Positions 50,557 through 59,774 of a stretch of DNA of 64,000 nt are shown piece after piece. The notes beneath the pieces were generated by a model that saw only the letters and a list, made by a program, of their open reading frames with translations, searched no databases and had not been told where the DNA came from. Position 1 is the stretch's first letter. Each line of letters begins with the position of its first letter. The stretch comes from CAYQUC01 sp964514215 (GTDB lineage Bacteria; Pseudomonadota; Gammaproteobacteria; UBA6429; Thiohalophilaceae), in NCBI GenBank assembly GCA_964514215.1, contig CAZEPW010000001.1, forward strand, positions 60,067-124,066, read 5' to 3'. A program made the position numbers and the translations under genes.

Positions 50557-50582
50557 TGCCGGCATTATTAATAATGCCGGCA
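50557..50582. other. Perfect 26-base palindrome between soeB and soeC
   Basis: TGCCGGCATTATT (50557-50569) is followed directly by its reverse complement (50570-50582). It stands 10 bases after the soeB stop and is inside the operon. In RNA it forms a strong hairpin that could stabilise the soeAB message or lower soeC expression. No T-run follows on the coding strand. Confidence 0.6.
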
Positions 50583-50592
50583 AAACGATACT

Positions 50593-51324
50593 CTACCAGC
50601 TTGTTGAATCATCCAATGTTGGTGCGTCAACAATTTCAGAAGAACCGCGTTGTTCTTTCTTGAGTGGATTATCTGCACGCACTAATTCATCTTCATGAAT
50701 ATGCATACGGGTTTTTCGACGTGGTAGGTAATGATTCGAAGGTTTAGTTCCCCATTCAGGCATCAGTTGATAACCGCCTTCTTCACGTATCGCTAGCGAG
50801 ACTTCAGATTCTGCTTCATGAATGTCACCAAACAATCGAGCGCTAGTCGGGCAGGCTAATACACATGCTGGTTTGCGCTCTGATTCAGGTAAGCTGGTGT
50901 CATAGATTCGATCCACACATAAGGTGCATTTTTTCATCACTTTTTCGTGTTCATCTATTTCACGTGCACCATAAGGACATGCCCAAGAACAATAACGGCA
51001 GCCAATACATTTATCATAATGAACTAATACAATACCGTCTTCTTCGCGTTTATAGCTTGCGCCCGTTGGGCAAACAGGTACGCAGGGGGCATCTTCACAA
51101 TGTAAACAGCTTTTAGGAAAATGCACTGTTTCAGTGTTTGGAAATGTTCCTATTTCATAGGTTTGAACGCGATTAAAGAACGTTCCGGTTGGATCTTTGC
51201 CATAAGGATTGTCGTCTGACATAAAGCCAGCCGGGCCGGAGGTATTCCATTCTTTGCAACTCGTTACACAAGCGTGGCAACCCACGCAAACGTTTAAATC
51301 AATTACTAATGCTAATTGTGTCAT
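50593..51324 (-). CDS. soeB: SoeB-like iron-sulfur subunit
   Basis: A 243-residue electron-transfer subunit of the DmsB/PhsB type with four 4Fe-4S sites: C-V-G-C-H-A-C-V-T-S-C, C-L-H-C-E-D-A-P-C-V-P-V-C-P, C-I-G-C-R-Y-C-S-W-A-C-P and C-T-L-C-V-D-R-I with the later A-C-V-L-A-C-P. No signal peptide. It sits 30 bases after soeA and carries electrons to SoeC. Confidence 0.85.
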   Translation of the reverse strand: MTQLALVIDLNVCVGCHACVTSCKEWNTSGPAGFMSDDNPYGKDPTGTFFNRVQTYEIGTFPNTETVHFPKSCLHCEDAPCVPVCPTGASYKREEDGIVLVHYDKCIGCRYCSWACPYGAREIDEHEKVMKKCTLCVDRIYDTSLPESERKPACVLACPTSARLFGDIHEAESEVSLAIREEGGYQLMPEWGTKPSNHYLPRRKTRMHIHEDELVRADNPLKKEQRGSSEIVDAPTLDDSTSW

Positions 51325-51354
51325 CGTATTTTCCGTACTTTTAATTCAGCTTCA

Positions 51355-54255
51355 CTATTTGGATTTTAAAAATTTACCAGCAAAATAGCCTATCCACTTA
51401 GAACGTTTTTCCATACCCGGTAATATTGGCATAGAATCAAATTGTGGATAAGTCGCTTTTTCTTCATCATCATCTGCTTTGTAAACTCGAACTCGGACAT
51501 CATACCAACCGGCCTGACCTGAAATTGGATCCGAGTTTGAGATATGTTCACCGGCTTCATTTGGTGGTAGTTCTTCAGAGATTAAATGATTCAATAAAAA
51601 TCCAGAGTTAGATTCATTGGCATTATCATCAAGGTTCCATGCACCTTTTGCTTTACCGATGGAGTTCCAAGTCCAAACTGTGCCGGGTTCAACGGCTTCA
51701 CTGTAGCGTGCCATGCAACGCACTTTACCGTGCATCGATTCAACCCACATCCAACCACCATCTTCAATGCCAGCTGCTTTTGCTGTTGAAGTATGAATGT
51801 ATAAATAGTTATGACTGTGAATCTGTCTTAACCAGGCATTTTGTGAATCCCAAGAGTGATACATTGCCATCGGACGTTGTGTCAGTGCATTTAATGGATA
51901 TTTTTGTTTATCCGTTAACTGTGCTTCGATTGGTTCCGAATAAAAAGGCAGTGGATCAAAATGCGTTTCAATGCGTTGACGCAAATGATCCGGTGGCTGT
52001 TTTCCGGCACGCTTACCTTGTGCCGCCAGTCTAAATTTCTGTAGTACTTCAGAATAAAGGTGAATATTAATGGGCTCAGCATAGCGGGTAAGGCGATGTT
52101 CTTGTGCCCATTTTAAATAACCCATGTTCCAGTTACGCATGTATTGATAGGATTTTGGTAATTCATAATGATACACACAATTATTTTTTTCATACATTTC
52201 CCACTGGTTCGGGTTTGGTTCGCCTTTCATAAATTTCTCGCCGCCTTTGCCACGCCAGCCGGCTAAGAAACCAATACCAGAATCTTTTTCTGTTTCAAAG
52301 TTCACAATAAAATCAGGATAATCACGGTATTTACGTTCGCCTTTGTCATCAACAAAAGCCGGTAATTTTAATCGTGAACCAAGCTCAATAATAACTTCTT
52401 GGAAGGGTTTGCAATCGCCTTTTGGTGCAACAACCGGGATACGTACAGAATCAACCGGGCCGTCATATTCAGAAATAGGCCGATCCAACATGGACATGGC
52501 ATCGTGTCGTTCTAAATAAGTGGTATCAGGAAGCACTAAGTCAGCATAAGCAACCATTTCTGATTGGAAAGCATCTGACACAATAATGAACGGGATTTTG
52601 TATTCGCCATCATCATTTTTGTCGTTTAACATGTCGCGCACTTGCTCGGTATTCATGGTTGAATTCCAAGCCATATTTGACATGAAGATCATTAAGGTAT
52701 CAATTGAATAGGGATCACCTCGGTGAGCATTGGTAATCACATTGTGCATTAATCCGTGAGCCGATAGTGGGTGTTCCCACGAAAATGCTTTATCGATTCG
52801 CATCGGATTATTGTCTTTATCAACAAATAAATCATCCGGATCAGCTGGCCAGCCTAATGGCATACCACCTAGTGGTGTGTTTGGATTAATATCTTCTGGC
52901 CCTTTAGGGGGTTTAGCGCAAGGTGGAATTGGGCGTGGGAATGGTGCTTTATGACGGAAACCACCCGGACGGTCAATGGTGCCTAATAAGGTCATCAAGA
53001 TTGACATGGCGCGAATCGTTTGGAAACCATTTGAATGAGCGGCTAAACCACGCATGGCGTGAAATGCAACTGGATTACCCGTTACGGTATCGTGTTCATT
53101 ACCCCAAACATCGGTCCAGGCAATGGGTAATTCGATTTTTTCATCACGTGCGGTAATGCCCATTTCATAAGCAAGTCGGCATATTGTTTCTGCAGGAATG
53201 CCGGTAATGGACGCAGCCCATTCCGGAGTATATTCTTCAACGCGTTCTTTTAATAACTGAAATGCAGGTTTAACAGGTGTGCCGTCACCTAATTCAAATT
53301 CACCTAATAAATAGGGATCGGAACCTTTAGTGTGGTTACGGACGGCAAAGTCGGAGTTTCGATCCCACCAGATTGAATTTTGTGGATCAAAACAACCGTC
53401 TTTAACCGGGATATCTTCTTTACGAACAAATAAACCATGTTCATCGCTGGCTTCATTTAAATTAACTAAATCAGCAGAGTTAGTATATTGCACCAGAAAT
53501 TCACGATCGTATAAACCTTGTTTGATTAATTCATGGATGATGGCGAGAAATAATGCGTTATCTGTTCCGGGTTTAATTGGAACCCATTCATCAGCAATAG
53601 CTGAATAACCGGTTCGCACAGGATTGATGGAAATAAAACGACCACCATTACGTTTGAATTTTGATAAAGCAATTTTAAGTGGATTAGAATGATGATCTTC
53701 AGCAGTACCTATCATGATAAGTAATTTTGAACGATCCAAATCCGGGCCACCGAATTCCCAGAAAGAACCACCAATGGTATAGATCATACCGGTTGCCATG
53801 TTTACCGAACAAAATCCACCATGAGCAGCATAATTTGGTGTTCCGAATTGTTTAGCAAACAAACCGGTCAGCGCTTGCATTTGATCTCGCCCTGTAAATA
53901 ACGCAAACTTTTTAGGGTCGGTCGCGCGTAGATTTGCTAAACGTTCTGCCATAATTTCAAAGGCTTTTTCCCAAGAAATTTCTTCGAACTCGGCATCACC
54001 TCGATGGGCGCTTGCTTTACGAAGTAATGGTTTCGTTAATCGAGCAGGTGAATACTGCTTCATAATGCCAGAGGCACCCTTGGCACAGATAACACCTTTG
54101 TTTAATGGATGATCAGGATTACCTTGGATGTAACGCACTTCGCCATCTCGTACAGTAACGCGAATGCCGCAACGGCAGGCACACATATAACAAGTGGTAT
54201 TTTTAACTTCAATTCGAGAGTTTACATCAGGATGGTGTTCGGTTGATAACTTCAT
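51355..54255 (-). CDS. soeA: SoeA-like molybdopterin sulfite dehydrogenase, catalytic subunit
   Basis: A 966-residue molybdoenzyme of the DMSO reductase superfamily, without a Tat or other signal, so cytoplasmic. The N-terminal 4Fe-4S site is C22-X2-C25-X3-C29 with C57; the probable Mo ligand is C149 (G-G-F-C-S-V-N-M-A), as in the polysulfide/thiosulfate reductase branch. The N-terminus T-C-Y-M-C-A-C-R-C-G-I-R-V, the absence of a signal and the gene order A-B-C match SoeABC of sulfur oxidisers such as Allochromatium vinosum, which oxidises sulfite to sulfate in the cytoplasm. A polysulfide or thiosulfate reductase is the main alternative, but those are exported. Confidence 0.8.
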   Translation of the reverse strand: MKLSTEHHPDVNSRIEVKNTTCYMCACRCGIRVTVRDGEVRYIQGNPDHPLNKGVICAKGASGIMKQYSPARLTKPLLRKASAHRGDAEFEEISWEKAFEIMAERLANLRATDPKKFALFTGRDQMQALTGLFAKQFGTPNYAAHGGFCSVNMATGMIYTIGGSFWEFGGPDLDRSKLLIMIGTAEDHHSNPLKIALSKFKRNGGRFISINPVRTGYSAIADEWVPIKPGTDNALFLAIIHELIKQGLYDREFLVQYTNSADLVNLNEASDEHGLFVRKEDIPVKDGCFDPQNSIWWDRNSDFAVRNHTKGSDPYLLGEFELGDGTPVKPAFQLLKERVEEYTPEWAASITGIPAETICRLAYEMGITARDEKIELPIAWTDVWGNEHDTVTGNPVAFHAMRGLAAHSNGFQTIRAMSILMTLLGTIDRPGGFRHKAPFPRPIPPCAKPPKGPEDINPNTPLGGMPLGWPADPDDLFVDKDNNPMRIDKAFSWEHPLSAHGLMHNVITNAHRGDPYSIDTLMIFMSNMAWNSTMNTEQVRDMLNDKNDDGEYKIPFIIVSDAFQSEMVAYADLVLPDTTYLERHDAMSMLDRPISEYDGPVDSVRIPVVAPKGDCKPFQEVIIELGSRLKLPAFVDDKGERKYRDYPDFIVNFETEKDSGIGFLAGWRGKGGEKFMKGEPNPNQWEMYEKNNCVYHYELPKSYQYMRNWNMGYLKWAQEHRLTRYAEPINIHLYSEVLQKFRLAAQGKRAGKQPPDHLRQRIETHFDPLPFYSEPIEAQLTDKQKYPLNALTQRPMAMYHSWDSQNAWLRQIHSHNYLYIHTSTAKAAGIEDGGWMWVESMHGKVRCMARYSEAVEPGTVWTWNSIGKAKGAWNLDDNANESNSGFLLNHLISEELPPNEAGEHISNSDPISGQAGWYDVRVRVYKADDDEEKATYPQFDSMPILPGMEKRSKWIGYFAGKFLKSK

Positions 54256-54420
54256 ATTTTGGCCTTACTAATAAAACAAAAACAAAATGAACAATCACAA
54301 ATTAAGATCTGTGGTTAGATCATTGAGATGGTTCGGGATTAATCAAAGCTACTTAGTATATCATAAATTACTTATATTGACATTTATGAATGCGATGTTA
54401 ACTCACAACATAGACAGTTT

Positions 54421-54441
54421 AAGTTGGAATATTCCCAACTT
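54421..54441. terminator. Stem-loop between the TPR gene and soeA
   Basis: AAGTTGG (54421-54427) pairs with CCAACTT (54435-54441) and is followed by CTTTTT on the plus strand. Both neighbouring genes are on the minus strand, so as an intrinsic terminator it would face the wrong way; it may separate the two transcripts in another manner. Confidence 0.35.
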
Positions 54442-54509
54442 CTTTTTATGACCGTATAAATCAGTATAGGCGGGATTATTAAATATAATATTCCTATAAA
54501 CGGTAGGGA

Positions 54510-56375
54510 TTATTGTTCGTTTGATAACTTATCAAATAAGCGGGCTAATGAATATTGCGCTTGATCGATATAACCTTGCAAAAGAATTTGTCGACGTGTT
54601 AATTCTTTAGTGGCAAGCCTATTGAGTTGTTGTTTTTGATAGTTAAGTAAGTTTTGTAGTTTGGCATTTATTAATGTTAATCGTTTTTCGGCTTGTGAAA
54701 AGCGTGAGTCATATTCAGAAAAATTAATTGATGCTCTCGACATAGAATTTTTAACCGCGTCTTTCTTTTGTGCTGTTAAATCAATTGATTGTTGTAATTC
54801 AACTAAAGCTTGTTTGGAACTCCATAAGCGTGGGATGTAGTCGCGCTTGATGTCCCATTCTAAAATGCCACGCAAACGTTTGGTTTGCTCAAGCATTTGG
54901 GTGGCTTCGTCTAACGAGGTTTCATTTGATATGTCTTTTTCAAGATTATCAAAACGTGTTATTAATGAATATTCAAATGAATCGGCAAGCGCTATATCAT
55001 CACCTGATTTTTCAATTGATTCGAGTTTAGTCAGTAATTTTTTATACTTACCATTAAGCTTATTAAATTTAGCGATACGTGTTTGCAAATCAATTTCAGT
55101 TAAACGATCGTCGTATACTGATTGTCTAATATTTAATATTTTTCTATAAGTTGGTAATGAATCACTCCAACCTTCAATAATGTAATTTAAATATAATAAG
55201 GAACGGTAGTTTTCAAATCCAACTTGAAATGAATGCGATCCAAATAATTGCCCGAGGTATATCGCTGTTTCTGTTTTAGGGATTGAGGTTAAATGCCAAG
55301 GGAAATCAGAATCGTCATTTATTGTTGTTGGTTTAAGCGATTTGATAAATTCGCCGGATTTTATTAAGCGCAGCGTGGCATTTAATTTTTTGACTTCAGT
55401 TTTATAGCTACTTATTGCTTCTTCATATTGACCTGCTGCAGCTTTCAATTGATCGAGTTTTTCTAAGCTATTAGGAATTGCCAATAACACTTCTTGCACG
55501 GCAGGTTCAATTGTGTGTCTGGATTTTAATTCAACCCACGGTGTTAAGGCTTTTTTATGATTGTCTGCCAAAACATAGGCCCAGCCTAAACCGAGTAAAC
55601 CTTTATTAGAGAAAGGGCCGTTTAAGCGGATTTTAGTAAAATAAGAAATCGCTAATTCTGCTTGATTGTCTCTTAAAAACGAGAAGCCTAACGCAATATT
55701 GGCTTTATCTCGCAGCGCTAGTAGTTCATTACGATCTGAACTGAGTTCGCCAAGTTGAGTTAATACTTTAGTGCCCTGTTTAATTTTGCCGGCGCGAATA
55801 TAGGCAACTCCCAAATTGTAGCGTGAGTAATAGTAAGATTCATCATTACTGTGAATTTTGTCAATTTCTTGTTGTGCCTGCTCTAATTTATTTAATCGAA
55901 TATAGGTTTCAATTAACAAGTTGTTTTTTTCTTGGATAAATATTTCGGGAAGGCTGCTGCCTATTTGCGATAATGCGGTTTCGGCTAAGTTGTCTTGGGT
56001 GTTGATTAAATTGAGTTTTGCCTGATAAAACCAGATTTGGTCGTGTTCAACTTTAGATAAATTACTTTTAGCTAAAAACAATAATTGTTTTGAGGCCAAT
56101 GAATTAATGCCATAACGTAATGCCAAGCCGCTATAAATTATATCTGGAGCAAATCCTTGAGTTTTAATCGGTGATACTGTTTTGGCAATTTTTAATTGTG
56201 TTAACGCTGAAAAATATTTTTGTTGATATAGATAATAAAGTGAGTTGCCATAATCCAGATTAAATACTTTTTGTGACGTTAAAATTGGTTGCGTTTCATC
56301 AGCGAGTGATGAATGACTAAACCCTGTTAACAGCAATACGATCGCGAGCGAAATAGTTTTATATGTATGAGCCAT
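54510..56375 (-). CDS. Exported TPR/coiled-coil protein of the DUF3570 cluster
   Basis: A 621-residue protein with a signal peptide (cleavage near S-L-A-D). The N-terminal half shows TPR-like helical pairs, for example Y-N-L-G-V-A-Y-I-R-A-G-K and G-L-G-W-A-Y-V-L-A-D-N. The C-terminal third is Lys/Glu/Gln-rich with heptad-like stretches (R-L-T-L-I-N-A-K-L-Q-N-L), probably coiled coil. I do not recognise a named family. It is the last gene of the cluster, 24 bases after the 189-residue exported protein, and may scaffold other envelope proteins. Confidence 0.7.
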   Translation of the reverse strand: MAHTYKTISLAIVLLLTGFSHSSLADETQPILTSQKVFNLDYGNSLYYLYQQKYFSALTQLKIAKTVSPIKTQGFAPDIIYSGLALRYGINSLASKQLLFLAKSNLSKVEHDQIWFYQAKLNLINTQDNLAETALSQIGSSLPEIFIQEKNNLLIETYIRLNKLEQAQQEIDKIHSNDESYYYSRYNLGVAYIRAGKIKQGTKVLTQLGELSSDRNELLALRDKANIALGFSFLRDNQAELAISYFTKIRLNGPFSNKGLLGLGWAYVLADNHKKALTPWVELKSRHTIEPAVQEVLLAIPNSLEKLDQLKAAAGQYEEAISSYKTEVKKLNATLRLIKSGEFIKSLKPTTINDDSDFPWHLTSIPKTETAIYLGQLFGSHSFQVGFENYRSLLYLNYIIEGWSDSLPTYRKILNIRQSVYDDRLTEIDLQTRIAKFNKLNGKYKKLLTKLESIEKSGDDIALADSFEYSLITRFDNLEKDISNETSLDEATQMLEQTKRLRGILEWDIKRDYIPRLWSSKQALVELQQSIDLTAQKKDAVKNSMSRASINFSEYDSRFSQAEKRLTLINAKLQNLLNYQKQQLNRLATKELTRRQILLQGYIDQAQYSLARLFDKLSNEQ

Positions 56376-56399
56376 AATGTTCTTCCAGTAATATTATGT

Positions 56400-56969
56400 T
56401 TATTCCCAAACTTTCAATAAAAATTCAGGTTGTCGACGCGAATTTTTTTGTGAGAGTTTTAACTCAACGTATTGTGGATTATTGTTTTTTGTGAAATTTT
56501 GAACACTGGCGCGTCGAAATTGACGGGCATTTCTACCTTGGCCAATGTAGTGCACAACTAATTCATGTTCGCCTGGTTCAAGACTATTGATATAGAGGCG
56601 TTGCACACCACCACGGCGTAATGAATTGAGTTCGCGTTCAGAATAAATGTGGTTCGCAATAATTTTTTCATCAAGTTTGATTTTAACGGATTTTAAATCA
56701 AAATCTTCATTGGTATCGAGTGACACAAAAATGGTGATTCGAGCATTGATTGGAAATAAAAAGTCATTCTCGAGAATGCTCAAATCATTGTTGATATTTA
56801 AAATTTCCTGCTTTAGCGATTGAATGGCGCTATCGAGGTTTTCGTCATTGAGTTGTATTAGTTGCTCTTCTGCGGCAATATTTGACGATATATTAGCGCC
56901 GGACAGTATTAGAAATAGTATAAAAAGTGGCATTAACAAACGATTTTTGAGAAGTTCCATAATTTTCAT
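56400..56969 (-). CDS. Conserved exported protein of the DUF3570 cluster
   Basis: A 189-residue protein with a signal peptide, a short heptad-like helix (about 45-68) and a beta-sandwich-like domain with F-V-S-L-D-T, then G-G-V-Q-R-L-Y-I-N-S-L-E-P-G-E-H-E-L-V, and a final P-E-F-L-L-K-V-W-E. I recall similar exported proteins next to DUF3570 genes, but no function. It is translated just ahead of the TPR protein, so the two likely work together. Confidence 0.65.
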   Translation of the reverse strand: MKIMELLKNRLLMPLFILFLILSGANISSNIAAEEQLIQLNDENLDSAIQSLKQEILNINNDLSILENDFLFPINARITIFVSLDTNEDFDLKSVKIKLDEKIIANHIYSERELNSLRRGGVQRLYINSLEPGEHELVVHYIGQGRNARQFRRASVQNFTKNNNPQYVELKLSQKNSRRQPEFLLKVWE

Positions 56970-57161
56970 ACCTGTCCAATAGCAGTGGCTATAAAATTAA
57001 CATTATTTAGTAAATTAATAAACGATATTTAGCTGAATATCATGAGATTAATTTACTGACTGTTTAATATCTTGAGTTGTTATTATACGACACCTTTGTC
57101 AATTTTTCGGTGTTTGTTTTAGTGCATTTCTGTCAGATTGTGACCGTGACACTAATACTGT

Positions 57162-58301
57162 TTAATAACGTGTACTGTAAAATAGTGTTATCACATTTGC
57201 GCTATAGCTATAAAGATTACCCGTTTGGTAATTGGTGAAGTTTTTATAGTTATATTGAAAAAAATTGTACATTAAACTCAAATCACCACGTTTAAAAGTA
57301 CTGTTGCTGGATTGAAATAGTTCATAGCTAATTTTGTATCCGGCGGAGTAATTGCTATAATTGGACATTTCTTTATCGTGAGCCATAAATGTTTGTGGTT
57401 GCTCAAACCTATCGCTATAAAACGAGGCCTGATCTTGAAAATAATACCGTATATTGTATTCTGCTAACAATTTTGGCGTGTAGTAGTGGTTATAACGCGT
57501 TTCAAAGGTATGGGAGACTATGCCCCAGTTATCAGTATAATAACGGTAACCTAACATAGTGGTCGTATCGTCACCCAAATAGTACATCGCACGTGTCGCG
57601 AAGGCGATACCGGAACGGGTTCGTGGATATCGTTCGGGTAAGCTAAAAGCATCTAGGATTCTAACAGCGCGATAAGGGTTATTTAAAAATCCAACTGCGC
57701 TAATTGATTCTAAATCAACCGTTAATAATAATTTTTTAGTAATGACTTGTGACACCCCAAAGTGGTAGCGAACCCGATCGATGACATCTTTAAAGGTGGC
57801 ATCGGTTGATTTACCTACTTCGTCAGCACCGCGCGAGAAACCCATATTTAATGTGGTTAAGCCATAAAACATTTCATGTGACATGCTCAGGCTAACGGTA
57901 TCGGAGTTGTAATCCGTTTCTGCACTATTGGTGTAGGTGACATTGAGAATAGTATCACGGTATAAATAGTCTAAACCGGCACCAAATTCAGCTCGAAACT
58001 CGGTGTAGGGGCTGGCATAACTTTCAACATCAATTGATGCACTTGAAATATTATCTTCGTAGTAGTGCGCATTGGCAGAAAAATCACCAAAACCTTTGCG
58101 TATTAATAATGCCGGGCCATCAATGGTTATATTGCCACCATCATAATAGTGGTATAACAGATCGGTTCGATCTTCGGGTAATACTGCCGCGTTGGCCGAG
58201 CTAATGCCCAAAATTAATAATGGCAGCAGTAATAGTGGCGATAAAAACCGGAGTTTTATCGGAGCTTGAATACGCTTATAAGGTGTTAATACTCGATTCA
58301 T
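57162..58301 (-). CDS. DUF3570-family outer-membrane barrel protein
   Basis: A 379-residue protein with a signal peptide and a long series of alternating amphipathic strands ending in an aromatic residue, as expected of an outer-membrane beta barrel. The N-terminal region L-L-Y-H-Y-Y-D-G-G-N-I-T-I-D-G-P-A-L-L-I and S-S-A-S-I-D-V-E-S-Y-A-S-P-Y-T-E are the family signature. Function is unknown. It is 17 bases from the DUF4266 gene upstream, a pairing that recurs in other bacteria together with a TlpA-like thioredoxin. Confidence 0.82.
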   Translation of the reverse strand: MNRVLTPYKRIQAPIKLRFLSPLLLLPLLILGISSANAAVLPEDRTDLLYHYYDGGNITIDGPALLIRKGFGDFSANAHYYEDNISSASIDVESYASPYTEFRAEFGAGLDYLYRDTILNVTYTNSAETDYNSDTVSLSMSHEMFYGLTTLNMGFSRGADEVGKSTDATFKDVIDRVRYHFGVSQVITKKLLLTVDLESISAVGFLNNPYRAVRILDAFSLPERYPRTRSGIAFATRAMYYLGDDTTTMLGYRYYTDNWGIVSHTFETRYNHYYTPKLLAEYNIRYYFQDQASFYSDRFEQPQTFMAHDKEMSNYSNYSAGYKISYELFQSSNSTFKRGDLSLMYNFFQYNYKNFTNYQTGNLYSYSANVITLFYSTRY

Positions 58302-58318
58302 TATTATAATAACTGTGA

Positions 58319-58555
58319 TTAGTTACAGCCACAACCTCCGCCAGCACCAACGCCACCACCTTGTGCGCCTTCACGTACTTCGTGTACGTGATCCATGTAT
58401 ACATCGGCAAAGGAATCGCGTGAAAATAACATAATGGGTTTTGCTAAAATTTCACGTTCATAGGGTTTCACCCAGGGTTTGGTGGCACAGGCTGAGCCAA
58501 GCGCAACAAACACCCCTAAACTGATAACTAATATTATTTTAAAATATTTTTTCAT
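58319..58555 (-). CDS. DUF4266 small lipoprotein with Gly/Cys-rich tail
   Basis: A 78-residue protein. The lipobox is A-L-G-S-A-C, followed by W-V-K-P-Y-E-R-E and D-V-Y-M-D-H-V-H-E-V-R-E-G, the conserved DUF4266 core. The tail is glycine-rich and ends G-G-G-C-G-C-N. Such a conserved C-terminal C-G-C with glycines suggests covalent modification or metal binding, but nothing is proven. It lies between the TlpA-like and DUF3570 genes. Confidence 0.82.
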   Translation of the reverse strand: MKKYFKIILVISLGVFVALGSACATKPWVKPYEREILAKPIMLFSRDSFADVYMDHVHEVREGAQGGGVGAGGGCGCN

Positions 58556-58580
58556 ATTAAATGTCTAATTTGATAGTGTT

Positions 58581-59090
58581 TTACAGCAATGATTTTACAT
58601 TTTTTTCGTATTTTTTTTCATAACCCGGTTTGAAACCATAATGACTAAAACGAATCACACCATTTTTATCTAAAATAAAGGTGCTGGGCATGGCTTGAAG
58701 ATCATAAAGTTCACTGGTTGCTTGATTGGAGTCAAATAACACGGGAAATTTAATGTTGAGTTCTTTGATCATTTTATTGGCGAGTTTACTTTTGTCATCA
58801 ATATTCACGCCGAGTAATACAAAGCCTTTACTTTTATAATTATTATACAGTGCATTTAATAACGGTAATTCTTCTCGACACGGGGCACACCACGTTGCCC
58901 AAAAGTTTATCATCACTACTTTTCCGCGTAGATCTTTTAAACGAATATTACCGCCTTTATTGCTTGCCAAAGTAAAATCAGGTGCCACTTGTTTTACTTT
59001 TACTGCGGAGGCAGAGGGGCTCAGCGTAAGCAAGCTAAATGCAATAATAATTGAAAAAATAACGGGAGAGGTATTTTTAAATTTTTTCAT
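58581..59090 (-). CDS. TlpA-like exported thioredoxin
   Basis: A 169-residue periplasmic thioredoxin-fold protein with a signal peptide (cleaved near A-S-A). The active site is W-A-T-W-C-A-P-C-R-E-E-L-P and the cis-Pro region is L-Q-A-M-P-S-T-F-I-L-D. It is distinct from CcmG (C-A-A-C) at 46 kb. Its probable target is the C-G-C tail of the neighbouring DUF4266 lipoprotein, an inference from the fixed gene order. Confidence 0.85.
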   Translation of the reverse strand: MKKFKNTSPVIFSIIIAFSLLTLSPSASAVKVKQVAPDFTLASNKGGNIRLKDLRGKVVMINFWATWCAPCREELPLLNALYNNYKSKGFVLLGVNIDDKSKLANKMIKELNIKFPVLFDSNQATSELYDLQAMPSTFILDKNGVIRFSHYGFKPGYEKKYEKNVKSLL

Positions 59091-59128
59091 GTTCTGATCC
59101 TATAAAATTATAAAAGTTAATACGTGTT

Positions 59129-59749
59129 TTAAAAAAACCAAGTTGCACCGGCAGTAATTTCAATATTTTGAATTGATTTATTACGACCAATTAAGTTTGA
59201 GTTTAAAATGTAATCTCTAAAATCGATATGCACGGCAATACTTTTGCTTGGCACCAAGCGTAAACCACCACCGAGAATTACGGTTAAATTTTGAGTGTCA
59301 TTGAGTTCGGTGACACCGAGCCCACCGACAAAATAAGTGGCACTACTCCAAGCTTTGCCGGCGCTACTATAGACTTCGCCGGGCAATACGTTATAGCCAA
59401 ATAATAGGTTTATATAAGTGAGTTGATTGGATACCACTGACGCGCGACTACTGGAATCGGTGACGTTTCCAGAGCCGATAGTGACATTATAAAAAATATC
59501 TTCAGTGAAATGATAAGAGCCGGTAATACCGTAGACACTGTTAGTACCAAAGTCTTCAGTGCTGTATATTCCGGCAAAGGCTCCAATTTCAAAGTCTTCG
59601 GTTTTTATTCGAGGCACATCGGTATCGCTGCGCTCAATGTCCGGGATGATAATTTCACCGGATTGTTTGGTTTTTGTTGCTGCAACACTAGTGCTTGTTA
59701 ATAGCACTAGTAATAGCATCGTAATGTTTGATTTAGTTAAAATTTTCAT
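59129..59749 (-). CDS. Outer-membrane beta-barrel protein
   Basis: A 206-residue exported protein with a signal peptide ending S-V-A-A and a barrel-like pattern: F-E-I-G-A-F-A-G-I-Y, V-Y-G-I-T-G-S-Y-H-F, Y-I-N-L-L-F-G-Y and a terminal aromatic (A-G-A-T-W-F-F). This is the OmpA/OprF-like eight-stranded type. It is adjacent to the SH3/barrel gene, and both probably assemble in the outer membrane with DUF3570. Confidence 0.75.
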   Translation of the reverse strand: MKILTKSNITMLLLVLLTSTSVAATKTKQSGEIIIPDIERSDTDVPRIKTEDFEIGAFAGIYSTEDFGTNSVYGITGSYHFTEDIFYNVTIGSGNVTDSSSRASVVSNQLTYINLLFGYNVLPGEVYSSAGKAWSSATYFVGGLGVTELNDTQNLTVILGGGLRLVPSKSIAVHIDFRDYILNSNLIGRNKSIQNIEITAGATWFF

Positions 59750-59774
59750 TTATTAACCATTTGTTATTAAATAT

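Noticed and set aside
49529..54255. Polysulfide or thiosulfate reductase (PsrABC/PhsABC)
   Set aside because: Those catalytic subunits carry a Tat signal and act outside; this one has none, and its N-terminus and gene order fit SoeABC better. No biochemical proof is possible from sequence alone.
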